Assembly (NCBI GenBank): GCA_004194705.1 | Contig: SADC01000081.1 | Location: 186,001-250,000, forward strand | Direction: 5' to 3' | DNA: 64,000 nt | Source of the DNA: Ditylenchus dipsaci | Taxonomy: Eukaryota > Nematoda > Chromadorea > Rhabditida > Anguinidae | Shown: piece by piece, positions 19,673 through 32,186 of the stretch | Numbering within the stretch: the first letter of the stretch is position 1 | Layout of the letters: every line of letters begins with the position of its first letter | Notes under the pieces: generated by a model | The model's database searches: none | Told to the model about the DNA's origin: nothing | The model's input: the letters and a program-made list of their open reading frames with translations, nothing else | Position numbers and translations under genes: made by a program

Positions 19673-21122
19673 ATATTTTTTGGTTACTTTCTGTTATTGT
19701 TTTGTTGTTTGTTTGAACAAAGGAGCTGTTTAATCTATGAGGGTGGTTTGGTGTCGCGAATGTTGATTTGTTTATTTCTTTGGGTAGTGGTAGTTCCTTG
19801 GTGTTGACAGTCGTCTTGCTATAATTTTAGTTGAGGTAATACCGTTTATTGGCCACTGGAAATTTTAGGCTGATGTTCCAAAATGTCGCGCGCATGTTAT
19901 GTTAAAGTTATTTCGACAACGGATCGAGTTGATTTTTGGCCACCAGACAATTTTCAATATTCTTGGAAAATGTCGCTACATTTTCCAATATTTTTTCGAT
20001 AATATTTTTCCAATATTTTTTCGATAAAATTCGGTTGTTTCGACCGAAATTATCAAAAAATATTGGAAAATGTCGCACCATTTTCCAAAAATATTGGAAT
20101 TTGTCTGGTGGCCGATTTGTTTTGGGCCGCTTCCTCTCGTCTATTTTAATCCTGAAAAATCAAAAGTAATTGACATTTTCTTTTTGACATTATCGCGCGA
20201 AGAATAGGTGCGGTACGTGACGATTAGATACAACTGCTCAAAAAAGACGATTCGATACATTTTTGGCTCTAGGTAAATTCCCCAGCAGTAAATTCCTCTT
20301 CCGGTTTCTAGCTGCCTGTTTTACACCAATATGCTAATTCTTGAATAAAAAAAAAACAAAAATGCCGATAGTCATTTCAAAATTTGTACAGGGTGTCCCA
20401 AGATTTTTGGATACCTTTAAACTGCCATAACTTTCTTATACCCCGTTTTTGAAAATCTGTTTTTACAAACCGTCTAAGAATCGCATGGAAATTTTAGTTA
20501 CATAATGTCAAATAAACGATTTTTGCTTGGTCCCCCTGCGATTTTGGCTCTGGTCAGCGGATGGCCTCCAGATAGGCCAGCCCCAAATGTCAAATGCAGA
20601 ATTTAATTTTAGGTAAAATTGTGTTAGAAACGAAGTTGAAAAATCCGTAGAGCAGTTGTGTTAGAAACCATGTTAAAAATCCGTACAGAAGCTCAATAAT
20701 TCACAAAATATTTGAATTAGCAGGGAAAAATTTTAACAGCTGAGCATGCCTCTTTAAAGGACAGCAGCCCAAGTGCACCCAGGTATACAACCAACTCATT
20801 ACATTTTGAATTCGCGCGTTTTAAAACTTTGGTATTTTGCATGTTTTTTAACTTAGGCTCAGGCAAGGGTAGGCCAGCGTGTGTCCTAGACTGAGCACCA
20901 AAAAAGTGTAACGAGTCAGTATTTGTAAAGAGTCGCTTGGCAGTCGTGCACGACCCCTACCCCTCCCAACAAAGATATTTTTGTTTTTCCGACCCTTTTT
21001 TTATCACTGTCTGTAAACATCTCAAGTTTTTATTTTTTACGTACGTCTTTGGTAGCAAAAACAAGAAACTTTACTACTCATCAAGACCAAAAATGTTTTC
21101 AAAGCTTTTACTCGCAATTTTT
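19673..21122. other. Intergenic, no gene; foldback and single-arm repeats
   Basis: Contains an inverted repeat at about 19931-20115 (GGCCACCAGACAATTTTC... and its inverse, rich in AATATTTTTTCGATAA). A one-armed copy of the AATGTCAAA/GGTCCCCCTG repeat lies at about 20505-20550, and a partial ATCCGTACAGAAG repeat near 20680. I found no protein-like open frame. Confidence 0.5.
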
Positions 21123-21647
21123 GGGTAGGAGAAGATTGGGCCAATTCAAACTGGGCTAATGCAAACTGGGCCATTTCAAATCGGGCCGATTTAAAATTGG
21201 GCCTTGATTTTGAATGAAATATGAATGAAAAAGTCGTCGACAAGTTGGCCCAGTTTGAATTGGCGCGGTTTGAAATGGGCTCAGTTTAAAATGGCCCAAA
21301 CGGGGAGTGGCCACTTAGCGATGGTTTTTTTCAAAATTTTTGATATTTGTTGCCATAAAAGTACTCTTTTTGTGGAAAACAGTTTTTCTGAGGCCACCCA
21401 GTAGCTGAAATTTCCTCAGAAATCCGAATAAAAAAACAGGATTTTAAAATAACGCGTGGTTGCTGAGATATGACCTAAAGTTGGATGGTCATCATTTAAA
21501 AATGACAAGCACCCAACTTTAGGTCATATCTCAGCAACCACGCGTTATTTTAAAATTCTGTTTCTTGATTCGGATTCCTGAATATCAAAAATTTTGAAAA
21601 AAAACCATCGCTAACTGGCCATACACCGGCCCAATCTTCTCCTACCC
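21123..21647. mobile_element. Phrase-type TIR element (GGGCCAATTCAAACT) with inner foldback
   Basis: The ends are GGGTAGGAGAAGATTGGGCC and its inverse. The flanks CAATTTTT and TAATTTTT match at 7 of 8. The left arm repeats GGGCCATTTCAAAT-like units and the right partner (CCCAGTTTGAATTGG) starts near 21245. A separate near-perfect foldback fills about 21305-21618 (GCGATGGTTTTTTTCAAAA and its inverse). Confidence 0.75.
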
Positions 21648-22606
21648 TAATTTTTTTACGCCAAACAAAGAAAAATTTTCCCACTTTTCACAAAAATCAA
21701 TTTTGATATCTTTGCCTTTGCTTTATCTGTTGCAATCATTAATTTCATTGCTATGTTTTGTTCCCTCACAATGTGTCAACGAACTACGCAGACATTTTTT
21801 TGCCACAATTTTGGTCTTTAGTCCAGCTGTTCCAGCTGTTACACCGATTTACTGCTTCTTTCATTTGTCTTTTCTATTTCTCGTTTCTTCCAAATTTGCC
21901 TCAATTTTGGTCTACGGTCAAGTTTTTGTCTTTTCTAAGATTCTAATGTACAAAATTGTGTATATTTACCTGCTAAGTGTGAGCTGGACTACAAGCCAGG
22001 TATTTTTAGAGGATAAAATTTGAAAAAAAAAACTGTTAATTTAACACGAGAATGCCCTACCGGTATATACGTGTTTTCTGGTGCACTTTTTCAATTAGAT
22101 GATTGTCTGGGACCAGCTAAAGGTGGCCTTATATCGAGAGTGGCGCTATATCAAGAGTGGCCGTAATATCGAAAATTTCGAGCCAAACATTTGCAAGATG
22201 GTGGAAACAGCGGTGGACAAAAAGCAGTGAAAAACATTTTCCAGATTTTGAAAGTGCAAATTGTCCTCAGATTAAACAGTGCACAAAAAATCGAGCACAT
22301 ACATTTTGTAGCATTTTGTCTTCTCTTCTTAACGGTGTATTGAATTGCCCGGTCTGCTTTATTTTTTGCTTTAGAAAAGGCTATCCAAACAAAGATACCG
22401 GGATTTTACTGGGCAAAAAGCAGTTAAAATATTATTTACGAATTATCTGTTGATTTTTAGTACATCAAACTGAAAGGGGGGGGGGAGGTTGCATGTGGCG
22501 TGGGATTTGTGACTATTTTTGTTTTCTTTTCTTAACTGCATGTTTTATTGTTAATGGCTCATCTGTTAATAAGAGAAAATGTTATCATAATCAAATTACA
22601 ATCAAA
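21648..22606. other. Intergenic, no supported gene
   Basis: An open stretch at 21703-22023 is hydrophobic and low in complexity, without resemblance to a known protein. GTGGCCTTATATCGAGAGTGG at about 22120 looks like an isolated pogo-like phrase. A nine-G run is at about 22480. Confidence 0.35.
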
Positions 22607-22836
22607 TTATAACCTCTATTAATCCTCCACGAGGGATTAATTTTCAAATCCCCGAAAATCTGAAAAATTTGAGGTCAATCTCTAAATTTTTGGGTGAAAA
22701 TCCTAGATCGAAAAAGCGGAATCGGTAGAGCTCGTGTGAGTTAATGAAAATGCAAAAAGCAGATTTGCAAAATATTTGCTCTGGGCTGAGTTATAGGTGC
22801 TCAAATTCAGGGTGGGGATTAATAGAGGTTATACGG
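22607..22836. mobile_element. CCGTA-family MITE, left end eroded
   Basis: The right end is GATTAATAGAGGTTATACGG then TA. The left arm (AACCTCTATTAATCCTCC) matches it inverted but lacks the CCGTA tip. Related to 14081-14333. Confidence 0.65.
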
Positions 22837-22854
22837 TACCTTCGAAAAGATCTT

Positions 22855-23700
22855 ATGGAAAAACAGCAAAATTGCAGCATAAATTTTGCTACATTTCAGC
22901 AAAATTTTGCTGCATTTTTTGTTTCCTACACATTACGCGTCATTTATTTTCGGAACTAAATTTCTTGCCTTTTTTCTACCTGAAGTCAGAAAATGTATGA
23001 ACGACCCGTATAAAAGAACCATTTCGGCTACATGCAGCCCGTCAAAGTCACTCGAAATGGGGGAGCGGCTTTCGTATACGCATTGCCCATGTCACAGGTT
23101 CAAATCCCCCTGGGTGCATACATTTTTGTAACCTCATTCTTCATATTTTATTTTCAAGTTTGGTATGAAAATGATGCTCATGCTCTCGGAAACGGAAATT
23201 CGGGCATTTAAAAAAATTTATGCAGGTAGCTCTTTGCCTCATCGATTTTCCATGAAAATCATTGACAGTATTTAAGCTATCTAGGAGCTCTGTGCTTGTG
23301 CTCCTCATCATACCTCAACTTTTGTAGTTGTTAAATCTGAGATGATGCCTTTCCTGGATACCTGTGAGAATGAGCATCATTTTCATACCAAACTTGAAAA
23401 TAAAATATGAAGAATGAGGTTACAAAAATGTATGCACTCAGGGGATTTGAACCTGTGACATGGGCAATGCGTATACGAAAGCCGCTCCCCCATTTCGAGT
23501 GACTTTGACGGGCTGCATGTAGCCGAAATGGTTCTTTTATACGGGTTGTTCATACATTTTCTGACTTCAGGTAGAAATAAGGCAAAAAATTTGGTTCCAA
23601 AAATGAATGACGCGTAATGTGTAGGAAACAAAAAAATGCAGCAAAATTTTGCTGAAATGTAGCAAATTTTTGCTGCAATTTTGCTGTTTTTAATAAACTC
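22855..23700. repeat. Large foldback with an inverted pair of tRNA-like segments
   Basis: Arms of roughly 310 bp (about 22855-23170 and 23390-23700) carry CAGCAAAATTTTGCTGC words at the outer edges. Inside is a tRNA-like block (left copy about 23030-23110) with the B-box-like GGTTCAAATCCCCC and an outer pairing ATGCA/TGCAT. The right arm holds the same block inverted (about 23432-23520). I read it as two tRNA-derived units head to head, or one foldback derived from them. Confidence 0.7.
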
Positions 23701-24460
23701 AAAACGCCAAATATTTTGCTGCGTTTCAGCAAATTGCGGTTTTTGCGAACCATGGCCATAACACAGGAATCCTAAAAAGGTACTTGAGGGAAATACGGTA
23801 TGAATGTTTCGGTCAATTTTCATGTTTGCTGTGATATTTTTCAACAAATATTTTGATTATGATAACATTTCGGATTCTGCGTAAAAAGTTGGCCAAGTAA
23901 TGTATTAACAGATGAGCCATTATCAATGAAAATTGCGGCAAAGAAAAAAAACAACAATGTTCATTCAGTGTGATGTACATCTCTCTGTCCGCCGCCATTA
24001 CTTCTCTTACATCTACTAAATCGAGCATGAACTGCAAGATCAACGCACCAGATTGACGTTAGGCGGGACACAGTTCGAACGGTTCCCTTGTTGTTTGGGA
24101 CCAGTCATGGGTGTCACTATATTGGAGTGTCACTATATTGGAAGTATAATTGCTTGTGTTTCAGTCAAAACCAACCAAATCGCCACTATGGTGTCCCTAC
24201 ATTGGACTTGACTCTACATCTGAGTGTTACCACAAGGTTTGACTGTAATTCATGACATCAGTGTTAATGTCAGTTTTATTTTAAAACTGATATTGACAAT
24301 GACATCTAAAATGATACTGACATTGACATTTCCTGGACCATGCTCACGGTAGTCTCATGGTCCTTCGCCAATTCAAAATTCGTCAGATCGACATACCAAT
24401 TATTTTTATTGAGTTTCTGACAAATTTAAATAAAATGATATTCTAGGCCTTGTTTTGTTA

Positions 24461-24887
24461 TGGCTCATTTATAAACGTTGTCTTTGTCGTCATCGTTGAA
24501 ATATTTTTTTTATAAAAGCATTTTTGCGCCAACGACAACGACGACCTATTTATAAAAAATCTGACAACAACGCCAACGACGACGCCAATTACAACAAAGA
24601 TTTATCGTCCAAATTGAACAAATTTGCATTTCAAGTTAAAATTTTGAGGATTAACTATATTCTCCACATGTTTTTCCTCGAAATCTCGACTCAAAATGCA
24701 AAATTTGTCCAATTTGGAATAAAAAATTTCGTTGTCCTTGGCGTCGTCATTGGATTTTTTTATAAATAGGTCGTCATTGTCGTCGCCGTCGTTGGCGTTG
24801 TCGTTGTTGTTGGCGTAAAGCGCTTTTATAAAACATTTTTTTTCGACGACAAAGACGACGATAACGACAACGTTTATAAATGAGCCA
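24461..24887. mobile_element. Foldback with CGACAACGACGACG arms
   Basis: TGGCTCATTTATAAACGTTG at the left is inverted at the right edge. The arms are a near-trinucleotide CGACAACGACGACGCC pattern separated by an AT-rich loop. Protein-like open frames here are a by-product of this pattern. Confidence 0.8.
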
Positions 24888-24932
24888 TTGAAAAACAAGT
24901 TAAAAAATCTGAACAGAAAACAATGGTTAGGA

Positions 24933-25139
24933 CAGGGAACGTAACTGTACTTTTTGAAAAGATTTGTACTTTTTCGGGGACCCGAAATCTTTTAAATTTT
25001 TGAAATTTTTAGTCAAAGTCTTTTTTTTTGGTGCTCAAAAATCAATAAGCACTAAATGGCACTTTTTGACGAAAAATGACCAAATTGTACTTTTTTTGGC
25101 CAAGTGTACTTTTTTCAAAATTTTGAGTTACGTACCCTG
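24933..25139. mobile_element. hAT-type MITE with perfect 8-bp duplication
   Basis: Termini CAGGGAACGTAACTGTAC and inverse (ending GAGTTACGTACCCTG), flanked by GGTTAGGA at 24925-24932 and 25140-25147. A GTACTTTTT phrase repeats inside. An outer, older inverted pair (about 24250-24350 with about 25170-25235, both with GTCAGTGTCA-like words and CCGTGAGCATGGTC) surrounds it. Confidence 0.9.
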
Positions 25140-25235
25140 GGTTAGGATAATTTGTCCACCAGACAGCCGTGAGCATGGTCTTTCAATGTCATGTCAGTGT
25201 CATTTTAGATTTTAGTGTCAGGTGCCATGTCTATT

Positions 25236-25873
25236 ATGGAAACACTGCTTTCTACACATAATTCTTACCTCTGGTTTCAATTTGAAAAAAAAAATTCAGG
25301 CGTTAGATGGAGACAGCACGGGTAGATACGACCGTCGGTCTGACCGCTGCAGCCGGGAAATATCATATCTCATAGATTCTGAGAGAACCCAAAGCTTCAT
25401 AGGAGAGAGAGCTTTTAACCCAATCGTGCCAGAAAAGATTTTGTTGACTATGTTTTCAATTTGGGTCCTAGTGGGTATGACCAATTGGCTGCTGAAGTGT
25501 GGAAAAATATCATGGGAAGCAAGAAGCTGATGCTCCGTATTTTTGTAGCAAAAACGATCACACGCCACAGTCCACAAGTAGGGTCTAGGAAACATGGTAT
25601 GTTACAGCTTAGAATTAAAAAGGTCAGAATGTTTTACACTGTTTTTATTAATTTGAAGAATGCAATGCTTTGACATACCATTTTGACGAGGTAAAGCAAT
25701 GATACTATTGCGCAAAGACATCATGAATTCTCTCGAGGATTATGTCAATGGTCTAGTGGTTAGTTCAGTTTAGTATGGAAAAAATGTGAAGCAAGGTTAC
25801 TTAGCAAGGTTACCTAGGCCTGGAGGTGCATGGGAACTCATAAAAAATATTTTTAGGACTGTTTACAGTTATA
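25236..25873 (+). other. Protein-like fragment, unassigned
   Basis: About 25440-25595 reads DFVDYVFNLGPSGYDQLAAE then VWKNIMGSKK on the plus strand, ending at a possible donor (CAT|GTATGT). The sequence just upstream is open in other frames only. It looks like a frame-broken exon, but I recognise no family and cannot link it to a gene. Confidence 0.3.
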
Positions 25874-26851
25874 CAGTGCGTTTCATAATGATGCGACACC
25901 CCCATTTTTTTGCCAAAAAAGTTAGTTTTTTGTTCAATTTGTTTATATTTTTCAACTAGCATGTGGAAAACCGCAGAAAATTGCATTCCACTACAAAAAT
26001 GGTGTTTTTCTCGAACAGAAAAAATATTTTGCCGAAATGGCGAAAATCAGCGTTTCATAATGATACGACATTTTCGTGAAAACACGTTTGTTGGCCCTAT
26101 AGCATAACCATTCGCATCAAAAACAGATTTACAATGTAAGCCCTTCATCTTAGCTACAATTTGGTAGGTCAAACTCTCCTTTTTGATTATTTCGAGAAAA
26201 GTTATGACCATCAATAAAAACGTGTCGATTTCTAGTCAAATCAAAGTAAATGGAAGGAAATGGTTGTTCGGTCACATAAATACTGACTTTCTTAAAAGTT
26301 TCAATATCAAAATGTACCAGTTGATGCACTTTTTGAAAGCTAAATAATTTCTCCACAAAATGACATGTCAGCCTTTTTTGAAGGATTGCATAGAGCTGAG
26401 AAACGGACGGTTGAAATTGTAAGAAGTGAAAATGTCCCAAAATAAGGCAAATAAAAGGTTTTTTACTTTTTCTAACTTCAGCCGTCCGTTTCTCAGCTCT
26501 GTGCAATCCTTTAAAAAAGGCTGACCTATCATTTTGTATAGAAACTATTTAGCTTTCAAAAAGTGCATCAACTGGTACATTTTGATATTGAAACTTTTAA
26601 GAAAAGTCAGTATTTATGTGACCGAACAACCATTTTCTTTCGGTTTACTTTGATTTTGACTAGAAATCGACGCTTTTTTTGTTGATGGTCATAACTTTTT
26701 TTAGTAATAATCAAAAAGAATAATTTGACCTACAAAATTGTAGCTGAGATTCAGGGCTTACATTGTGTATCTGTTTTTGATGCGAATGGTTATGCTATAG
26801 GGCCAACAAACGTGTTTTCACGAAAATGTCGTATCATTATGAAACGTACTG
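25874..26851. mobile_element. TA-flanked long-TIR element (CAGTGCGTTTCATAATGATG)
   Basis: TA then CAGTGCGTTTCATAATGATG at the left, ATCATTATGAAACGTACTG then TA at the right. The arms are several hundred bases and close on a loop near 26430-26460. The TA target and terminal style suggest Tc1/mariner mobilisation. There is no transposase inside. A related arm segment (GTAGGTCAAACTTTT ... GTGTCGATTTTTAG) sits alone at about 51245-51340. Confidence 0.85.
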
Positions 26852-27293
26852 TAGTAGTCGTAGAGAGACCAAGAGACCAATCATCAGTCTCTCAGGTGAA
26901 AACTTTAAGAATAAGATTTTGTCTCCGAAAATAAGACATTTTGGCACCACTTAGATATAACCTACTAATCATGTAGCAAATCCGGGCAGGAAAATCTATT
27001 TGAAAACTTAGTAGAAAGAATATGGATATTGATTTTTTCGGTGCAAAATTAATCTTTTTTGGTGCAAATTTAATTTTTTTTCGCAAATTGTGGTTTTGCG
27101 GTTTTATGTTTTATTTTTAACCTTTTCTGAAAATGAAAACACCATCCGGTATCTCTGCAATTTTTGTTTCTAATGAAGTATTTATTTATCGCAATGTCAC
27201 TTGAAATGTATCACAAAAAGGTGAAACTATGAACCAAATAATTTTTTCAGACTTGCTCTATATTTCTATGTTTTTGTGCTACATTTAACGAAG

Positions 27294-29761
27294 ATGTTGC
27301 AGTTAACACTCAAAAGGCGGTTTGCACCAATGCGAGCGTTTTGTTCCGAATTTCATGCTGAAGAAGATAGGAGAAAAAATTCTCTGAAAAAGTGCTACTA
27401 GCGGTTGTTTCAGAGATGGATTGTATGAAATCGGAGATTTCCGGGTTGTTTCAGTTATTTGATTGTATTTTTTCATACGAGAGCGATTTCGCGCACCTGA
27501 AACACTTAACTGGTTCAGAATTTAACGAGTCTTCAAATAAATACGAGGTCAGTTGGGTGAGTGGCCGTATAACTTGCAAAATATTAGCATTTAAAATAAT
27601 TATAAAATGCAAAATTTAGTTCTTTTTTAGAAGCACCGCAAAATTGTTGATATCACCGTTTATTTATCAGTATTTGATAGCAACAGAAAGCGCAGAAACT
27701 GCACATCCTTCTGATCCCAGAAAAAGACAGCAAGTTCTGGGAAAAAGTATTCCAAAAATCAACAAATTACTTGGAGCTTAGGCTTTTTCCGAGTTATTTC
27801 AAATTCGCGCCTTTTGTGGAGTTCTGTATTTTCACGTTTTTTGTAATTGGGACACACCTTTGAGCCATTCTCAACGTTAAATGACCTAAATTTACAATAA
27901 AATTTTCTGTCTAAAAATCATGAAAATACAAAATGCCACAAAAGGCGCGAATTTGAAATGACTCGGAAAAAAGCCTTAGATCCAAGTAATTTGTTGATTT
28001 TGTGGTTGCGTGTTTGGCAACGTGGTTTTAAGATTTATATGCGTTTTTGCATGAAATTTAGCCGCTATGGTGGAATTTCTGTTTGAATTTAAAAAAGGGT
28101 AAATTTGAAAATAGCATCGGATTTTTATGATAAGATTTTGACCGCAAATTAGAGTTCAGAGATATTGATTGATTAATTGATTAAACAGGGCCGCAATTAG
28201 AGAAAAAACCGTTGACAAACATAAAGAGTTGATTTTGCTAGTCTTTCCTCACCAAATCGACGTTTTTCGACAACGTTTTCGTAAAACTATGCCTAAAACA
28301 ACCTCTTTTACAAAATAGGCATAAAGGGGTCAAAAATCGAGTTTAAAAAATTTCCGTATACCTGGTCCAAGATTACAAAAATTGCTTTCAATTAATCAGC
28401 TTTGAATCAGTAAGGTTAATTTTTTTCCGAATCATTGGAATTTTGTACGGATTTTTCGGCTTGGTTTCTAACAAAACTAAGCCGAAAAATCCGTACAGAA
28501 GTTCAATAATTCAGAAAATAATTTAAATTGGCGGGAATAAATTTAAACAGGTGGCCATGCTCCTTTATGCTACCTAAGCTCTGTGCTTGTGCTCTTCATC
28601 ACAGCCGACCGTTATTGTGGAGGTTTCCGAGGGCTTAACTTTTTAAAGTGACCGAATATTTTGGGTACTTTTATAGTTCCACCCCCCCCCCCCATACTCG
28701 GATTTTTTGAAAAGTGACCCAAAATCACCTCTCGTACTTATTTTTTTGCACAACAAGGTCCGAGAAGCATTTCTAAACACTTTCTGAATAAAAAAGTGAA
28801 ATTTTACCAAAAAAATTGTCACCCACCCCGCGGGGTATTTGGTCTTTTTAGGGTATTTTTCACCAATTTTTAGCCTTTTTCACGTCAAATGAAGGTAAAA
28901 ATGATAGATTTTAAACAAATTTTTACTTTCTGGGGCCTACCGCATAAATAAACTCTGGTATGCATATGTTTTTTTGCATCCAGAGTCATTTTCGAGTGAT
29001 TTGTGTCTCAGGTATGTGGGTGTGCGCATCTCAACTCCAAGCAACCAAGCCCCCTGCGCCCCTTCGGGGCGCAGGGGCTTGGTTGGGTAGAGATGCGCGC
29101 ACAGACTTACCTTAGACATGATTCCGAGCAAGACTCTTGATCAAAAATGCATTTAGAGACTATTTTTGCCCAGCTCCAGCAAGAAAAATGTGATAAATCA
29201 CCCAAAAGTGACCCAAAAAACCCTAAAAGGACCATCTTTGCCTGAGGGGTGGGAGGCAATTTTTTTTTGACAAACTTTCAATTTTCTATTCAGAAAGTGT
29301 TTAGAAATGCTTCTCAGACCTTGTCGTGCAGAACAAATGAGTTCGAGAGGTGATTTTGGGTCACTTTTCAAAAAATCCGAGTATGGGGGGGACTATAAAA
29401 GTACCTATTTTTGCACCACCCGGTATGTTCAATGAGTTTGTTAAGTTTTAGCATGAGCTAACCCACGTTGCTGCTTATGCCACCAACAAGCACAAAATGC
29501 ATGACAATCGGTGGTGGAAAGATCCATTTGAGCCAATTTTATGGAACAATTTTGGTGTGTGCTTGTGGCACATAGGAGAGAGAACATGGTATTATAATGA
29601 TATTTCGTATCAGAAACATGTAAGCTGGATGGAAAGGTGGCAGCTTTTGAAAGTATTACTGAACTGCATGACTGGGATTTTCAAACCGGCCACCTTCCCC
29701 AAGAAGTTTTCACAGAAGTACAAAAATATATGCTCTCTGACAACTTGCCAGCAGAAACAGG
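27294..29761 (+). CDS. Unrecognised gene with mitochondrial-type N-terminus, two exons
   Basis: Exon 1 (27294-27547) starts MLQLTLKRRFAPMRAFCSEF, an Arg-rich, acid-free leader typical of mitochondrial targeting. It continues, after a frame break in the A6 run near 27376, through SEKVLLAVVSEMDCMKSE to NESSNKYE at a donor. Exon 2 begins at 29452 after TTTTAG in the same phase: HELTHVAAYATNKHKMHDNR, then WWKDPFEPILWNNFGVCLWH. After another frame break near 29620 the sequence GHLPQEVFTEVQKYMLSDN leads to a possible donor at about 29761. The intron holds a transposon (28664-29405). I do not recognise the family. Start support: TTTTTTCAG at 27242-27250 and AAG just before the ATG. Confidence 0.5.
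27745..28005. repeat. Foldback in the intron of the mitochondrial-type gene
   Basis: ATCAACAAATTACTTGGAGC... and the inverse near 27990. The arms share AAATTCGCGCCTTTTGTGG. Non-coding. Confidence 0.75.
28664..29405. mobile_element. GGTACTTTTATAGT element with poly-C/poly-G arms
   Basis: Termini GGTACTTTTATAGT and ACTATAAAAGTACC. The flanks (ATATTTTG and TATTTTTG) are nearly alike. C13 then G7 tracts lie just inside. The interior has the GAGTTGAGATGCGCAC / CACTCGAAAGTGACTC / hairpin block also found in 50029-50968 and 52095-53048, so it belongs to the same broad class. Confidence 0.75.
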
Positions 29762-30066
29762 ATTGATAGTGAGTCAGTGTTCCCTGTGCTACACTTCACA
29801 AATAGAATTTCAGTAAAATAATTACTATCATTGACTCTGTGTGTTGGCTGAACACAAAAAATATATAGCATTTTTGCTGGAGTATTTAATTTTGAGATTA
29901 AAAGGGCATGTCAGTGCGTTTTAAAAATTTAAGGTGGGGACCAGCAGTTTTTTTAATCCTTCTATTTTTCACTCATTTTGCGTCAAATCTAATATTGATG
30001 ATCCCATACTACTATTAAAAATAGACAGGAAACTTTAAAAATCTGGATGAGAACATGTGTAAAACT

Positions 30067-30555
30067 AGAGATGATAACGGGACGGGACAATTCCGTCCCG
30101 TCCCGTCAATTTTAGAGAATCGTCCCGTCCCGGAATCCCGCCCGGAAATTTTCGACACCGGTCCCGTCCCGGTGTCCCGTCCCGAAGAAAAATTATTTAA
30201 ATTCCGTCTTGACCCGTACCGAAATAATTCAATTTGTCAAAAATACTTTCGACTTCTAATTACAGTCAACCCTCGATATTAACAAGTTGTCAACAAGTAT
30301 CGAGGGACCGTTGGAGAATAACAATTCAGAGTCCTAGTAGTAGTTCTAGTTGAATTGTTTGTTTTGTTTGAGAGATGAATAAAGCATATAGGATTGAAAT
30401 TCCCGATCGGAAATTTTTATGACCGTCCCGAAAATCTTCCCTGTCCCGGGGTCCCGTCCCGATATAAATTTTGACCTTTCCCGTCGCGCGTCCCGTCATG
30501 AAATTTTCTAATTTGAATCCTGTCTCGTCCCGAAAAGCTAAAGGCATCATCTCTA
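30067..30555. mobile_element. hAT-type MITE of CCCGTCCCG phrases
   Basis: Flanked by perfect GTAAAACT (30059-30066 and 30556-30563). Ends AGAGATGATAACGGGAC and the near-inverse ATCATCTCTA. Arms are repeated GTCCCGTCCCG words. A small pogo-like remnant (CAGTCAACCCTCGATATT, about 30264-30316) sits inside. Confidence 0.85.
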
Positions 30556-30629
30556 GTAAAACTTGATTAAGAAAGAAAAAAGTGCTGGTCCCCTTTTCCT
30601 TTTCTCCGTGTCGGGCTTATTTATGCAGT

Positions 30630-31485
30630 TTAGGCACTCTTAACCACTTTAGGCATCCTTAAAAAGTTTAGGCATCCTTAAATATTTTAAGCATCCATAG
30701 AAAGTTTAGGCATCCGACAAATACTTTAGGCGTCCATAAAAAATTCGACTTTTTTAGAAGTAGTCGAAAACCATTTTAAAGCAATTACTTTGCTGTAAAA
30801 AAACTAAAAAGCATTTTTATGGAACTTTGGGCTGTAATGGGGTGGGAAGAAATAATAAAAAGCCAATTATTTGACCACTCTCTACCTAGTTTTTGGCTGT
30901 TTTACCATGTTTTTCGACTCGGGCCGTGGCAAAAAGAGACTCTATATGCATTTTATGGTCAAGAGTACTTCTCGGAATTATGTCTAAGGTAAGTGAGATG
31001 CGCACACCCACATACATTAGACACAAATCACTCGAAAGTGACTCTGAATGCATGAAAAAAAAACATGCATACCAGAGTTATTTATGCAGTAGGCCCCAGT
31101 ATTCAAACTATGTTCAACATCTTCTTTTTTGCTGGTTAGCCTCTTATTTAAGTGGCCCCTCTTTTGTCCCTTCCCCTCCTAATATAGCCCTTTGTCCCTT
31201 TTCGAATTACTTTTCTAGTCTCTTTATGACAAAAATATTACTTGAAATGGTTTCTAGACACTTTAAAAACGTTAGTTTAAGGGGTATAAGCCAGAAGGTC
31301 GTAAGCATGCAGGTTTAAGCAAGTACCTTTTTTTTGATGGGGAGGGTGGTATGGTAACTGTTAGAGTAAAAGCAAGTAGCGTGAAATTTTTTGCATACTC
31401 TATACATGTTGTTATCGAATAAAGTTAAGGATTCCTAAACTTTCTATGGATGCCTAAAATATTTAAGGATGCCTAAACTGCAATT
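30630..31485. mobile_element. Phrase element (TTTAGGCATCCTTAA) invaded by a hairpin-block repeat
   Basis: Left arm about 30630-30745 has six TTTAGGCATCC units. The right arm (about 31430-31485, GGATGCCTAAA units ending TGCCTAAACTGCA) is inverted. Between them, about 30880-31130, lies a copy of the TAGACACAAATCACTCGAAA / hairpin block. Confidence 0.7.
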
Positions 31486-32186
31486 GTACCAACATTTCTT
31501 CTCAATACTGAAAAAACCAAATCTTAAGGGAGACTTTTATCTGAAAAGTTTTTTCCGGAAAAGATTTGAACAGAAAGCTGAAAATTTGAAACAATAATTG
31601 AAAGTAATCATCATTTTGGTCTTGGTGTTTCATTTCATCCGCTAAATTTTATGTGATTAGATTTATGCGATGTGCTAAGTGGGCATGCATACTTACGCGA
31701 CTGCCGGCGGTCTGAAGACACATAATTGAAGACACAAATATGAGGGCAAAAACAGAGAAATCAGTTACATCAGTGTTCTACGGTGCCGGGAAAACTCATC
31801 ACCGGAATATATTCACATGTTCCCATTGTGTGTGTGTTGGTCTTTGGCCCCGAAGCGGCCAAACAAACCCTTCTGTCCTATTTTTCCGGTGATTTTCCGA
31901 GAATTTTTCGGTGCCGAGTTATCCGGTGCCGAATTTTCAGTGCCTAGTTCTCCGGTGTCAAGTTTTTGGTGTCGAGCTTTCCCTACTCCTGTTTTACTCT
32001 CTTTCTGAGCAACTTTTGAAAAAAACAGTCTGTGTAAATCATGTAAATTCACCGAAATAAAGACATTTAAAAATGCACTCAATTTTTTTCTCAATTAGCA
32101 CATTCTGCTATAAGCGTTTATTTATATATATGTTTCGACTCATTTTAACAAAATATTTTGTTAAAATTTTTAGTCAGAAAAATTGC
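31486..32186. other. Intergenic, no supported gene
   Basis: AT-rich. Around 31778-31985, GGTGCCG/CCGGTG words and TTTTTCGGTG repeat loosely and may be another decayed phrase element. No gene seen. Confidence 0.4.

Noticed and set aside
21703..22023. Hydrophobic open frame, possible membrane protein
   Set aside because: No acceptor, no resemblance, AT-driven composition.
23041..23110. Possible functional tRNA gene
   Set aside because: The B-box is good but no full cloverleaf forms, and an inverted copy lies close by; better explained as a tRNA-derived repeat.
24461..24887. Coding region rich in Asp/Asn codons (CGACAACGACGACG)
   Set aside because: The pattern is present in both arms in opposite orientation and breaks at the loop; it is a foldback.
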